From: Streptomyces sp. HUAS ZL42
GTDB taxonomy: Bacteria; Actinomycetota; Actinomycetes; Streptomycetales; Streptomycetaceae
Direction of reading: 5' to 3'
Length of the DNA stretch: 64,000 bases
NCBI RefSeq assembly: GCF_040782645.1
Contig: NZ_CP160403.1
Coordinates: 4,154,001 to 4,218,000, forward strand
How positions within the stretch are numbered: position 1 is the first letter of the stretch; every line of letters starts with the position of its first letter. Made by a program: the position numbers and the translations under genes. Shown piece after piece: positions 20,846 to 28,796 of this stretch. A model generated the notes under the pieces. The model saw only the letters and a program-made list of their open reading frames with translations. It searched no databases and had not been told where the DNA came from.

Positions 20846-21080
20846 GAGCGATGAAGACATTACACGCTCCGCCGCCGTTCACCCAAATCCGTTTCGGGTA
20901 CCCCGAGCGGGCCGGTTCCACGGTCCTCCCGACGGTCTCCCGCGCCCCTCAGGCCCGCGGAACCACACCGGTACGACTATTGCGCTCCTCCCCGTCAGGT
21001 GCGGACCACCGTCCTAGGCTCGACTCACTCTGCGTGATCTTGCGCCGTTCCGGGCGCAGTCCCCGAGCCCCTGGAGCGCG

Positions 21081-22379
21081 ATGCCCGACAGCCAGCCGCA
21101 GCCGCCCCACTCGTCGTCCTCGTCCTCGGGGGCCTCGGGCTCGGGCTCCTCGGGTTCGGGCTCGGCGGGACCGGCCGACACGGCCGCCCTCCTGCTGTGC
21201 GGGGCACGCCTCACCGACGGCCGGACCGTGGACGTACGGCTGGGCGCAGGACGGATCGAAGCGGTCGGCACGGCCGGCAGCCTGGCGACGGGCACCTCGC
21301 GCGACTGCGGAACACGGGTGGACCTCAGCGGCTATCTCCTGTTGCCGGCGCCCGCGGAGTCGCACGCCCACGCCGACACCGCCCTGTCGGCCGACGTCGG
21401 CGGCCCCGTCTCGTACGCGCCCCAGGACGTCCAGCGCCGGGCGACCGAGGCCGCCCTCCTGCACCTCGGCCAAGGGTCGACCGCACTGCGGGCACACGTG
21501 CGCGTGGGCGACGTACAGGGGCTCGGCGCGCTGGCCGCCGTACTGAAGGCACGGCGTGCACTGCGCGGGCTCGCCGAGCTGACGACGGTGGCGACGCCGC
21601 GAGTACTGACCGGAGTGGCCGGCGCCGACGGGCTGGCGATACTGCGCGACGCGGTGAAGATGGGCGCCGGCGTCGTGGGCGGTTGTCCGGATCTGGACCC
21701 TGATCCGACGGGTTACGTGGAGGCTGTCCTGGAGGTCGCCTCCGAGCACGGCCGCCCCGTCGACCTCCACACCGACGCCGGCGACCCGGCCCGCCTCGCC
21801 CGCCTGGCCGCGATGGCCGGCGGACTGCGCCCAGGCGTGACCCTCGGCCCGTGCGGCGGCCTCGGCCGGCTGCCCGCCGAGGCCGCCTCCCGAACCGCGG
21901 ACCAGCTCGCGGCGGCCGGAGTGACGGTGGTGTGCCTGCCGCAGGGCGGCTGCGGCGGCGTCGAGCGGCGCGGTACGGCGCCCGTGCGGCTGCTGCGCGC
22001 GGCCGGTGTGCGGGTCGCGGCGGGCAGCGGAGCACTGCGGGACGTGTCGAACCCGGTGGGGCGCGGCGACCCGCTCGAGGCGGCGTACCTCCTGGCCTCC
22101 CGCCACGGCCTGCGCCCCGAGGACGCGTACGACGCCGTGAGCACGTCGGCGCGAGAGGTGCTGGGGCTTCCCGAGGTGCGCGTGGAGGCGGGTTTCCCGG
22201 CCGAGCTGCTCGCCGTGCGGGCAGACCGGCTGGCGGGGGCGCTGTCGCTGGCGTACAGCCGGATCGTGATCCACCGGGGGCGCGTGGTGGCACGCACGAG
22301 CGCGGTGCGGGAGTACTGCGACTCGACGGCGAACGCGGAGTTGGGGCTGCCGCGGCAGGGGCGGGGGAAGCTGTCGTGA
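21081..22379 (+). CDS. Amidohydrolase, cytosine-deaminase-like, catalytic residues degenerate
   Basis: 432-residue member of the metal-dependent amidohydrolase superfamily closest to CodA-type deaminases. Residues 11-31 are a Ser/Gly-rich tail. The metal-binding HxH is kept (SHAHAD, His95 and His97), as is a His in VDLHTDAG (His230). However, the SH motif that should follow reads LGPCGGL (about 255-261), and the GSDN..RD motif carrying the catalytic Asp reads GSGALRDVSNPVG (315-327). Two catalytic positions thus look lost, so the protein may be noncatalytic or use another mechanism. A GGAG site lies before the ATG. Stands alone, 98 bp before the next gene. Confidence 0.75.
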   Translation: MPDSQPQPPHSSSSSSGASGSGSSGSGSAGPADTAALLLCGARLTDGRTVDVRLGAGRIEAVGTAGSLATGTSRDCGTRVDLSGYLLLPAPAESHAHADTALSADVGGPVSYAPQDVQRRATEAALLHLGQGSTALRAHVRVGDVQGLGALAAVLKARRALRGLAELTTVATPRVLTGVAGADGLAILRDAVKMGAGVVGGCPDLDPDPTGYVEAVLEVASEHGRPVDLHTDAGDPARLARLAAMAGGLRPGVTLGPCGGLGRLPAEAASRTADQLAAAGVTVVCLPQGGCGGVERRGTAPVRLLRAAGVRVAAGSGALRDVSNPVGRGDPLEAAYLLASRHGLRPEDAYDAVSTSAREVLGLPEVRVEAGFPAELLAVRADRLAGALSLAYSRIVIHRGRVVARTSAVREYCDSTANAELGLPRQGRGKLS

Positions 22380-22477
22380 GGTAGGGGCCCCACGTGAACG
22401 CGCGGGCCCTGGTGCGCGGTCGCGGTCGTGCGGAGGCCATGCGGCGGACGGGGCCGTCCGGGCGTACGGTCGAAGAC

Positions 22478-23134
22478 ATGCGCATTGTCATCGCTGGTGG
22501 TCATGGTCAGATCGCGCTGCGGCTGGAGCGGCGGCTCGCAGTGCGCGGGGACGAGGTGGCGGGCATCATCCGCAACGCCGAACAGGGCGACGACCTGCGG
22601 GAGGCGGGCGCCGAACCGGTCCTTCTCGACCTGGAGTCGGCCTCGGTCGAGGAGGTCGCGGCACATCTGCAGGGAGCGGACGCGGCGGTCTTCGCGGCGG
22701 GCGCGGGCCCGGGCAGCGGAGCGACGCGCAAGGAAACGGTGGACAAGGCCGCGGCGGTGCTCTTCGCGAACGCGGCGGTCCGGGCGGGCGTACGGCGCTT
22801 GGTGGTGGTGTCGTCCATGGGGGCGAACCCGAAGCACGAGGGCAACGAGGTCTTCGACGTCTACCTGCGTGCCAAGGGCGAGGCCGACGCGCACGTCCAG
22901 CGTCTGGACGCCCTGGACTGGACGATCCTGCGCCCCGGTTCGCTGACGAACGACGCCGGCACCGGTCTCGTACGCCTGGAGGCGCACACGGGCCGCGGCT
23001 CGGTCTCACGCGACGACGTCGCCGCCGTACTCGCGGAGTTGGTGGACACCTCGGCGACGGCCGGTCTCACGCTGGAGCTGATCGGCGGGTCGACGCCGGT
23101 GTCGGTGGCGGTGAAGTCCGTGGCGGGGAACTGA
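22478..23134 (+). CDS. NAD(P)-binding Rossmann protein, atypical SDR (NmrA/YwnB-like)
   Basis: 218-residue protein with an N-terminal nucleotide-binding motif IAGGHGQIALRLERRL (GGxGxxG, residues 5-20), a conserved VVVSSMGAN segment near residue 110, and YLRAKGEADAHVQRLDALDWTILRPGSLTND (about 130-160), the YxxxK-like region and RPG loop of atypical short-chain dehydrogenases. Such proteins act as reductases or redox sensors; the substrate is not predictable. The ATG at 22478 (MRIVIAGGHG) is chosen because it opens the Rossmann fold directly; an ORF extension to 22394 adds only Arg-rich sequence. Confidence 0.85.
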   Translation: MRIVIAGGHGQIALRLERRLAVRGDEVAGIIRNAEQGDDLREAGAEPVLLDLESASVEEVAAHLQGADAAVFAAGAGPGSGATRKETVDKAAAVLFANAAVRAGVRRLVVVSSMGANPKHEGNEVFDVYLRAKGEADAHVQRLDALDWTILRPGSLTNDAGTGLVRLEAHTGRGSVSRDDVAAVLAELVDTSATAGLTLELIGGSTPVSVAVKSVAGN

Positions 23135-23170
23135 CGTGCGATGACGGGCTGACCGTCTCCTGGAGCACTC

Positions 23171-23383
23171 CTAGAACAACGGAAGCTGCCCGGGAAAATC
23201 CGGGACCGCGTACCCGTCCAACGAGGCTTGGACGGCACCGAGTTGCGCCTGCCTGCGCGAGCCGGGACACGAGACGAGCTCCCCGCTCTCCCGCGCCCCC
23301 GGCGGGTCGTGCCGCGCGAAGCGCCCCGCGACGACGGCGATCTCACGACGGCATTCGGGGCAGGTTCTGCGACGGGCGGACAT
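23171..23383 (-). CDS. Small conserved protein with zinc-ribbon-like CxxC
   Basis: 70-residue protein. It opens MSARRRTCPECRREIAVVAGRFARHDPPG and has a later Cys (LVSCPGS), so Cys7, Cys10, His24 and Cys39 could bind one zinc ion. The C-terminus FPGQLPLF is hydrophobic. It is divergent from the 96-residue gene at 23474, with 90 bp between the start codons. Function unknown; called on start placement, the zinc motif and codon bias (G/C third positions). Confidence 0.65.
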   Translation of the reverse strand: MSARRRTCPECRREIAVVAGRFARHDPPGARESGELVSCPGSRRQAQLGAVQASLDGYAVPDFPGQLPLF

Positions 23384-23473
23384 GGGGCCAGTGTGCCCCA
23401 GTGCGCCACGCGGGTACCGCCGCTCCGCCCGCTCACCGCGCGGAAGTGCGATCTGCTCCCTAGCATCCGTTTT

Positions 23474-23764
23474 GTGGCACATACCTTCGATGAACTGGTG
23501 GAGAAGCAACGCGCGGCCAACGAGGCGCACGCGAAGGTCCTGCAACTGCGCGACACCTACGGAGCCCCCACGGCGACCCCGTGGACGGAGACGCAGACGG
23601 ACACATACGAAACGGCATGGCGCGCATGGCGCGATCTGGCACGGGACGTACAGGCCGCGGTGACCGAGTACGCCAAGGACGAGGGGAAGCCGCGCAACGA
23701 GATCGAGGCGGACGTGAAGAGGGAGGCGAGGACGGGCGGCGAGGAGTCGGCCGAGGAGGAGTAG
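23474..23764 (+). CDS. Conserved hypothetical protein, probably leaderless
   Basis: 96-residue hydrophilic protein beginning [30 protein letters not shown], with an alpha-helical charged middle and an acidic tail (EESAEEE). It is strongly helical, with Trp-rich [21 protein letters not shown]. No ribosome-binding site precedes the GTG at 23474; instead TAGCAT, a plausible -10, ends seven bases before it, so the mRNA may be leaderless. I see no known domain. The 260 bp from here to tRNA-Tyr contain only the hairpin at 23981-24009. Confidence 0.72.
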   Translation: MAHTFDELVEKQRAANEAHAKVLQLRDTYGAPTATPWTETQTDTYETAWRAWRDLARDVQAAVTEYAKDEGKPRNEIEADVKREARTGGEESAEEE

Positions 23765-23980
23765 CGCGCCCTGCTGCTCACTCCCCTTCCTGCCGCTTCC
23801 CAGGCGTTCGGGACTTCCGGTGGGCCATGGCCTCCGCACCGAAACCGGCCTGTTTCCCTCCTCGGCCAGAAGACCCCGCCAACCGCGTGATCAAGGTCAC
23901 GAGACCGCGCCACGAGTACACGAAAGCCAAGAGAACAGCGCAGAACGAAGAGCACACGAGCCGACGTGGAAACGAGAGCG

Positions 23981-24009
23981 GCCCCCGACCAGACGTGCTG
24001 GTCGGGGGC
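23981..24009 (-). terminator. Terminator after tRNA-Tyr
   Basis: 12-bp perfect inverted repeat GCCCCCGACCAG / CTGGTCGGGGGC with a 5-nt loop, ending 15 bp beyond the tRNA 3' end on the minus strand. Confidence 0.85.
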
Positions 24010-24024
24010 CGATTCCCACTAGCG

Positions 24025-24106
24025 TGGCGGCGCCAGGATTCGAACCTGGGAAGGCTGAGCCGGCAGATTTACAGTCTGCTCCCTTTGGCCGCTCGGGCAC
24101 ACCGCC
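24025..24106 (-). tRNA. tRNA-Tyr (GTA anticodon)
   Basis: 82-nt class II tRNA with acceptor GGCGGTG / CGCCGCC, discriminator A, anticodon arm GCAGACT-GTA-AATCTGC, an extended variable arm (CCGGCTCAGCCTT) and T-loop GGTTCGAATCC. Its neighbour is yajQ. In S. coelicolor the integrative plasmid SLP1 sits in the tRNA-Tyr gene beside yajQ; here the site is empty. Confidence 0.95.
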
Positions 24107-24342
24107 GGGTTTGCTGCCGCTCGAACCGCTTTTCGGCGGTGCTCCGTGGCAACGACGTAAACGATACCCGATGCCGAGGGGTGCTTCGCCACTCGATTGC
24201 TCGCCTCCCGGAGAGGGCTGGGTGGCTAGGCTTATGCGGATGCGGCCCGGGACTCATGCCGGGCTCGGCGGCAGCCCCGTCTACGCCGAGGCGCCCCCGA
24301 TACGCACCCGATTACGCACCCCGATACAAGGAGCCACAGGAC

Positions 24343-24831
24343 ATGGCCGACTCCAGTTTCGACATCGTCTCGAAGGTCGAGCGGCAGGAGGTCGACAACG
24401 CCCTCAACCAGGCCGCCAAGGAGATCTCGCAGCGCTACGACTTCAAGGGCGTGGGTGCCTCGATCTCGTGGTCCGGTGACAAGATCCTCATGGAGGCGAA
24501 CTCCGAGGACCGGGTGAAGGCCGTCCTCGACGTCTTCCAGTCCAAGCTGATCAAGCGCGGCATCTCGCTGAAGGCACTGGACGCGGGCGAGCCCCAGCTC
24601 TCGGGCAAGGAGTACAAGATCTTCGCGGCGATCGAGGAGGGCATCTCGCAGGAGAACGCCAAGAAGGTCGCGAAGATCATCCGTGATGAGGGCCCGAAGG
24701 GCGTGAAGGCCCAGGTGCAGGGCGACGAGCTGCGCGTCAGCTCCAAGAGCCGCGACGACCTGCAGGCCGTCATCGCCCTCCTGAAGGGCAAGGACTTCGA
24801 CTTCGCGATCCAGTTCGTGAACTACCGGTAA
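24343..24831 (+). CDS. YajQ-family nucleotide-binding protein
   Basis: 162-residue protein of the YajQ (UPF0234) family. Opens [36 protein letters not shown] and ends [10 protein letters not shown], both diagnostic. Members have two RNP-like alpha-beta domains that bind nucleotides or RNA; some proteobacterial ones bind cyclic di-GMP. No Streptomyces role is established to my knowledge. The ATG at 24343 has AAGGAG 10 bases upstream. Followed by a bidirectional hairpin (24853-24884). Confidence 0.94.
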   Translation: MADSSFDIVSKVERQEVDNALNQAAKEISQRYDFKGVGASISWSGDKILMEANSEDRVKAVLDVFQSKLIKRGISLKALDAGEPQLSGKEYKIFAAIEEGISQENAKKVAKIIRDEGPKGVKAQVQGDELRVSSKSRDDLQAVIALLKGKDFDFAIQFVNYR

Positions 24832-24852
24832 GCCGACAGGGCGCCGTACGAG

Positions 24853-24884
24853 GAAGGGTGGGCACCCTGCGGTGCCCACCCTTC
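24853..24884. terminator. Bidirectional terminator between convergent genes
   Basis: 14-bp perfect inverted repeat GAAGGGTGGGCACC / GGTGCCCACCCTTC, loop CTGC, between yajQ and the minus-strand membrane protein gene. Confidence 0.88.
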
Positions 24885-24912
24885 TCGCCTGCTGGCTGCG
24901 GTCAGGGGCGCG

Positions 24913-25179
24913 CTAGTTGCGCGAGTTGCCGAACAGGATGCGATAGGCGATCAGGAGGACCAGCGCGCCGCCGATCGCCGACGCCCAGGTCGCGCCGTCG
25001 TAGAAGTTCTTGGTGATCGGGTGGTCCATCCAGCGTGCCGATATCCAGCCGCCGATGAACGCGCCCGCGATGCCGATGAGGGTCGTGCCGATGAAGCCGC
25101 CCGGGTCACGGCCCGGCAGCAGGAACTTGGCGATGGCTCCGGCCAACAGTCCCAGGATGATCCAGCCGATGATGCTCAT
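24913..25179 (-). CDS. GlsB/YeaQ/YmgE-family small membrane protein
   Basis: 88-residue integral membrane protein with three predicted helices: MSIIGWIILGLLAGAIAKFLL (2-21), a Gly-rich middle helix (FIGTTLIGIAGAFIGGWI) and a C-terminal helix (ASAIGGALVLLIAYRILFG). The LPGRDPGG loop between helices 1 and 2 is the family signature; the older name transglycosylase-associated protein has no enzymatic basis. The ATG at 25179 is used; upstream codons lack a ribosome-binding site. The 232-bp region to the divergent permease contains an imperfect direct repeat of CGTGGTTCNCGGTCGT (about 25288-25320). Confidence 0.88.
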   Translation of the reverse strand: MSIIGWIILGLLAGAIAKFLLPGRDPGGFIGTTLIGIAGAFIGGWISARWMDHPITKNFYDGATWASAIGGALVLLIAYRILFGNSRN

Positions 25180-25411
25180 GCCCTGAACCTGCCCTTCCGC
25201 CCTGTGCCCGCACTGTCCCCGCACCGTGATTTTGCTCCGGACATGCTGTTTTTTTGCCCAGGGCCTGTGCCTTGTTGCGGCGTTTCTACGTGGTTCCCGG
25301 TCGTGCTTCGTGGTTCTCGGTCGTTCTCGGCGCGTGCTTGTTCGTGCCGTGTTGATGAAGAGGACGCCACGGCATCACCCGGCGGTTGCAACGATCAGTA
25401 GGGTGCCGCTC

Positions 25412-26659
25412 ATGAAACCGTCCGGATCCGATGAGCTGCAGCGCACCCTGGGCGTCCCGGACGCCGTCGTCATCGGACTCGGCTCGATGGTCGGGGCCGG
25501 TATCTTCGCCGCCCTGGCCCCCGCAGCGCATGCGGCAGGGTCCGGACTGCTGCTCGGGCTTGCCGTCGCCGCCGTGGTCGCCTATTGCAACGCCATGTCG
25601 TCGGCACGCCTGGCCGCCCTGTATCCGGCCTCGGGCGGCACGTACGTGTACGGGCGCGAGCGGCTCGGGGCCTTCTGGGGGTACCTGGCGGGCTGGTCGT
25701 TCGTGGTCGGGAAGACGGCCTCCTGTGCGGCGATGGCGCTGACGGTGGGGGCGTACGTCTGGCCGGGGCAGGCGCACGCGGTGGCGGTCGCGGCCGTGGT
25801 GGCACTGACCGCGGTGAACTACGGCGGCATCCAGAAGTCGGCCTGGCTGACGCGCGTGATCGTGGCGGTGGTTCTGGCGGTCCTCGCTTCCGTGGTCGTG
25901 GTGTGTCTGGGGTCCGGGGCGTCGGATGCCGGGCGGCTGGACATCGGTGCGCCGGATGGGGCGGGCGGCGTGCTGCAGGCCGCCGGCCTGCTGTTCTTCG
26001 CGTTCGCCGGGTACGCACGCATCGCCACGCTCGGCGAGGAGGTGCGGGAGCCGGCCCGCACCATTCCGCGCGCCATCCCTCTGGCCCTCGGCATCGCGCT
26101 GGCCGTCTACGCGTGCGTGGCGATCGCCGTTCTTTCCGTGCTGGGCTCGGACGGTCTGGGGCAGTCGAGCGCGCCATTGGCCGACGCGGTGCGGGCGGCC
26201 GGGGTGCCGGGGCTGGTGCCGGTGGTGCGGGTGGGTGCGGCGGTGGCCGCGCTGGGCTCGCTGCTCGCCCTCATCCTGGGCGTCTCACGGACGACACTGG
26301 CCATGGCCCGGGACCGGCATCTGCCCGGCGCCCTGGCGGCCGTGCATCCGCGCTTCCAGGTACCGCACCGGGCGGAGCTGGCCGTGGGCGCGGTCGTCGC
26401 GGTCCTGGCCGCCACGGTGGACGTACGGGGAGCCATCGGGTTCTCCTCCTTCGGTGTGCTGGCCTACTACGCGGTGGCCAACGCCTCGGCCTGGACGCTC
26501 GATTCGGCTCCCGCGAGCCGCTTGGTACCGGCGGTGGGGCTGCTCGGGTGCCTGGTGCTGGCGTTCGCGCTGCCGAGCATTTCCGTGGCGGTGGGCGCGG
26601 GGGTCCTGATGGTGGGCGTGGTCGTCTATGGCGTACGGCGGTGGGTGCGCGCTCGGTAG
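25412..26659 (+). CDS. APC-superfamily amino acid permease
   Basis: 415-residue inner membrane transporter with about 12 helices. The N-terminal LGVPDAVVIGLGSMVGAGIFAALAPAA (residues 13-38) is the substrate-binding helix-1 motif of amino acid/polyamine/organocation carriers, and LYPASGGTYVYGRERLG (about 69-85) the second family motif. A GEEVREPARTIPRAIPLAL loop (about 205-225) is also typical. The ATG at 25412 follows AGTAGGGTG. Substrate unknown. It is convergent with the SUKH gene, with 16 bp between stops. Confidence 0.88.
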   Translation: MKPSGSDELQRTLGVPDAVVIGLGSMVGAGIFAALAPAAHAAGSGLLLGLAVAAVVAYCNAMSSARLAALYPASGGTYVYGRERLGAFWGYLAGWSFVVGKTASCAAMALTVGAYVWPGQAHAVAVAAVVALTAVNYGGIQKSAWLTRVIVAVVLAVLASVVVVCLGSGASDAGRLDIGAPDGAGGVLQAAGLLFFAFAGYARIATLGEEVREPARTIPRAIPLALGIALAVYACVAIAVLSVLGSDGLGQSSAPLADAVRAAGVPGLVPVVRVGAAVAALGSLLALILGVSRTTLAMARDRHLPGALAAVHPRFQVPHRAELAVGAVVAVLAATVDVRGAIGFSSFGVLAYYAVANASAWTLDSAPASRLVPAVGLLGCLVLAFALPSISVAVGAGVLMVGVVVYGVRRWVRAR

Positions 26660-26675
26660 GGGAGTTGCCCGTCGG

Positions 26676-27242
26676 CTATGGCGCCGGCTCCCCCGTCGCG
26701 CGTATGCGGAAGTCGTCCCACGGAGCCATCTGCAGCTCGTCGTCCATGATGTCGTACCAGCCGGTGCCGTCGACCCAGGCGCGCAGCCAGTCCGCGAGAC
26801 CGGGGCTGTCCACGAACCAGGCGCGGTCGGATTCGCCCGCGTTCGGTTCGAAGAGCAGGACGGTGGCTTCCGGGGAGCGGCAGTCCACGCACGCGTACAT
26901 CGCGCAGCCCCAGTGGGATATGGGCAGGACGCCTTCGGGCCAGGGCCAGTCGGGATCCTTGCGGCCGCTCTCGCGGTTGGCGAGGTACTGCGAGACGGCG
27001 GCGGACTCCCCCGCCGGCGGGTTGTCGAGCAGGGGCAACAGGCCGTACTCCGGGCCGAATCCGCCGTCTCCTATCCGCACGTAGAGCTCGGCGAGCAGTG
27101 AGGGCAGGCGGAAGCCGAGGGACGCCTCGGCGCGGGCGAGCGTGGCCGCGTCCACGGGGTCGGGAAGCGTGGGCCAGCCCCAGGGGCGGGTGTTGCGGGC
27201 CTTGGTCTCCACCCGCGCCAGCAACTGCTCGATCTCGGTCAT
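26676..27242 (-). CDS. SMI1/KNR4 (SUKH) family protein
   Basis: 188-residue soluble protein. The core PVDAATLARAEASLGFRLPSLLAELYVRIGDGGFGPEYGLLPL (about 30-75) is the SMI1/KNR4 signature, in which family members recognise protein partners. Later segments HWGCAMYACVDC and FVDSPGLADWLRAWVDG are usual. Many SUKH proteins are immunity proteins for polymorphic toxins, but no toxin gene is adjacent, so a housekeeping role is equally possible. The start at 27242 (MTEIEQLLARVE) is preferred to one five codons upstream. Confidence 0.85.
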   Translation of the reverse strand: MTEIEQLLARVETKARNTRPWGWPTLPDPVDAATLARAEASLGFRLPSLLAELYVRIGDGGFGPEYGLLPLLDNPPAGESAAVSQYLANRESGRKDPDWPWPEGVLPISHWGCAMYACVDCRSPEATVLLFEPNAGESDRAWFVDSPGLADWLRAWVDGTGWYDIMDDELQMAPWDDFRIRATGEPAP

Positions 27243-27349
27243 GCGTTCATGATGCAAGCCGCCACTGACAGTCGGGCCGGCCTGTGGACAACTGGCCCCT
27301 TGTGGAAAACCGGCAGGCCCGACGCTGCGTCACCAGACCTTGCGCGGCC

Positions 27350-27745
27350 CTACCAGCGCGAAGAGAACGGCTGGTCCGTGCGGACGATCTCGCGGCCCAG
27401 CGGGAGCAGCGAGACCGGGATGAGCTTGAAGTTGGCGATGCCGAACGGGATGCCGATGATCGTGAGGCACAGGGCGATGCCCGTGGTGATGTGAGCGATC
27501 GCCAGCCACCAGCCCGCCAGGACGAGCCACAGGACGTTGCCGACGCAGGAGGGGCTGCCGGCGTCGCGGCGCTCGACCGTCGTGTACCCGAAGGGCCACA
27601 GGGCGTAGACGCCGATACGGAAAGCCGCGATGCCGAACGGAATGCCGATGATCGTGAGGCACAGCAGGATGCCCGCGGCCATGTAGCCGAGGAACAGCCA
27701 GAAGCCGCTCAGGATCAGCCAGATGATGTTCAGAATGGTCTTCAC
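27350..27745 (-). CDS. YccF-domain inner membrane protein
   Basis: 131-residue membrane protein with two tandem YccF repeats. Each contains the hallmark [12 protein letters not shown] (near residues 29-40 and 93-104) between hydrophobic helices. The first repeat starts [18 protein letters not shown] and the second [18 protein letters not shown]. The GTG at 27745 overlaps the htpX stop by four bases (GTGA), so it is cotranscribed and translationally coupled with htpX. No activity is known for the family. Confidence 0.88.
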   Translation of the reverse strand: MKTILNIIWLILSGFWLFLGYMAAGILLCLTIIGIPFGIAAFRIGVYALWPFGYTTVERRDAGSPSCVGNVLWLVLAGWWLAIAHITTGIALCLTIIGIPFGIANFKLIPVSLLPLGREIVRTDQPFSSRW

Positions 27746-28602
27746 TGGTGGCCTGCCATCTTCTCGAGCCGGGCGATGCGCTCCGTCATCGGCGGGTGTG
27801 TGGAGAACATCTTGGACAGTCCCTGGCCGGGGCGGAACGGGTTCGCGATCATCATGTGGCTCGCGGTCTCGATGCGGGGCTCCGGGGGCAGCGGGAGCTG
27901 TTTGGTGCCCGATTCGAGCTTGCGAAGGGCGCTCGCGAGTGCCAGAGGGTCGCCGGTGAGCTGGGCGCCGGACGCGTCTGCCTCGTACTCCCTGGAGCGG
28001 CTGATGGCGAGCTGGATGAGGGTGGCCGCGAGCGGGCCCAGGATCATGATCAGCAGCATGCCGAGGAGGCCGGGGCCGTCGTCGTCGTCGGAGCGGCCGA
28101 TCGGGATCAGCCAGGCGAAGTTGACCAGAAACATGATCACCGAGGCGAGGGCACCCGCGACCGAGGAGATCAGGATGTCGCGGTTGTAGACGTGGCTGAG
28201 CTCGTGGCCGATGACGCCGCGCAGCTCGCGCTCGTCGAGGATGCGCAGGATGCCCTCCGTGCAGCACACGGCGGCGTTGCGCGGGTTGCGGCCGGTCGCG
28301 AAGGCGTTCGGCGCCTCCGTCGGGGAGATGTACAGGCGCGGCATGGGTTGGCGGGCCTGGGTGGAGAGATCGCGGACCATCCGGTAGAGCCGGGGGGCCT
28401 CGAACTCGCTGACCGGGCGGGCGCGCATAGCGCGCAGTGCCAGTTTGTCGCTGTTCCAGTACGCGTACGCGTTCGTGCCCAGGGCGATCAGGACCGCGAC
28501 GACGAGCCCCGTACGGCCGAAGAAGCTGCCGATGACGATGATGAGTGCCGACAGCCCCCCGAGGAGTACTGCGGTCCTGAGCCCGTTGTGCCGGCGGTGC
28601 AC
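27742..28602 (-). CDS. htpX: Membrane zinc metalloprotease HtpX
   Basis: M48-family membrane endopeptidase that degrades damaged membrane proteins; 286 residues. Two N-terminal helices (about 10-55) anchor it. The zinc motif HELSH lies in [15 protein letters not shown] near residue 135, and the third ligand Glu in [15 protein letters not shown] near 205. [15 protein letters not shown] (about 93-107) is the family signature. GTG start at 28602. The 194 bp up to nuoN contain no gene; htpX could have its own promoter there. Confidence 0.94.
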   Translation of the reverse strand: MHRRHNGLRTAVLLGGLSALIIVIGSFFGRTGLVVAVLIALGTNAYAYWNSDKLALRAMRARPVSEFEAPRLYRMVRDLSTQARQPMPRLYISPTEAPNAFATGRNPRNAAVCCTEGILRILDERELRGVIGHELSHVYNRDILISSVAGALASVIMFLVNFAWLIPIGRSDDDDGPGLLGMLLIMILGPLAATLIQLAISRSREYEADASGAQLTGDPLALASALRKLESGTKQLPLPPEPRIETASHMMIANPFRPGQGLSKMFSTHPPMTERIARLEKMAGHQ

Positions 28603-28796
28603 GGTACGCCCTCCAAGTGGTGCAGCAGGGGAACCCTTTGCTTGCTGATCTCTGGTGCCACTGGTGCCGTGGTGTCACGTCCAGTGGACCCTCCCGTACT
28701 GGTCAACGCCAGGCGAGGGGCACTAGTTCCCTTGTGCGTACGGGCCCCGCTTGCGCCGACCGGGTGATGGCCGGGGGCGGGTGGCGGACCGCGGTG

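Noticed and set aside
25180..25411. N-terminal extension of the permease to 25226
   Set aside because: The extra 62 residues are Arg-rich and low quality; the ATG at 25412 directly precedes the family's helix-1 motif.
26676..27242. SUKH protein as an immunity protein of a toxin system
   Set aside because: No toxin, transposon or secretion gene is next to it; not enough to claim a toxin-immunity pair.
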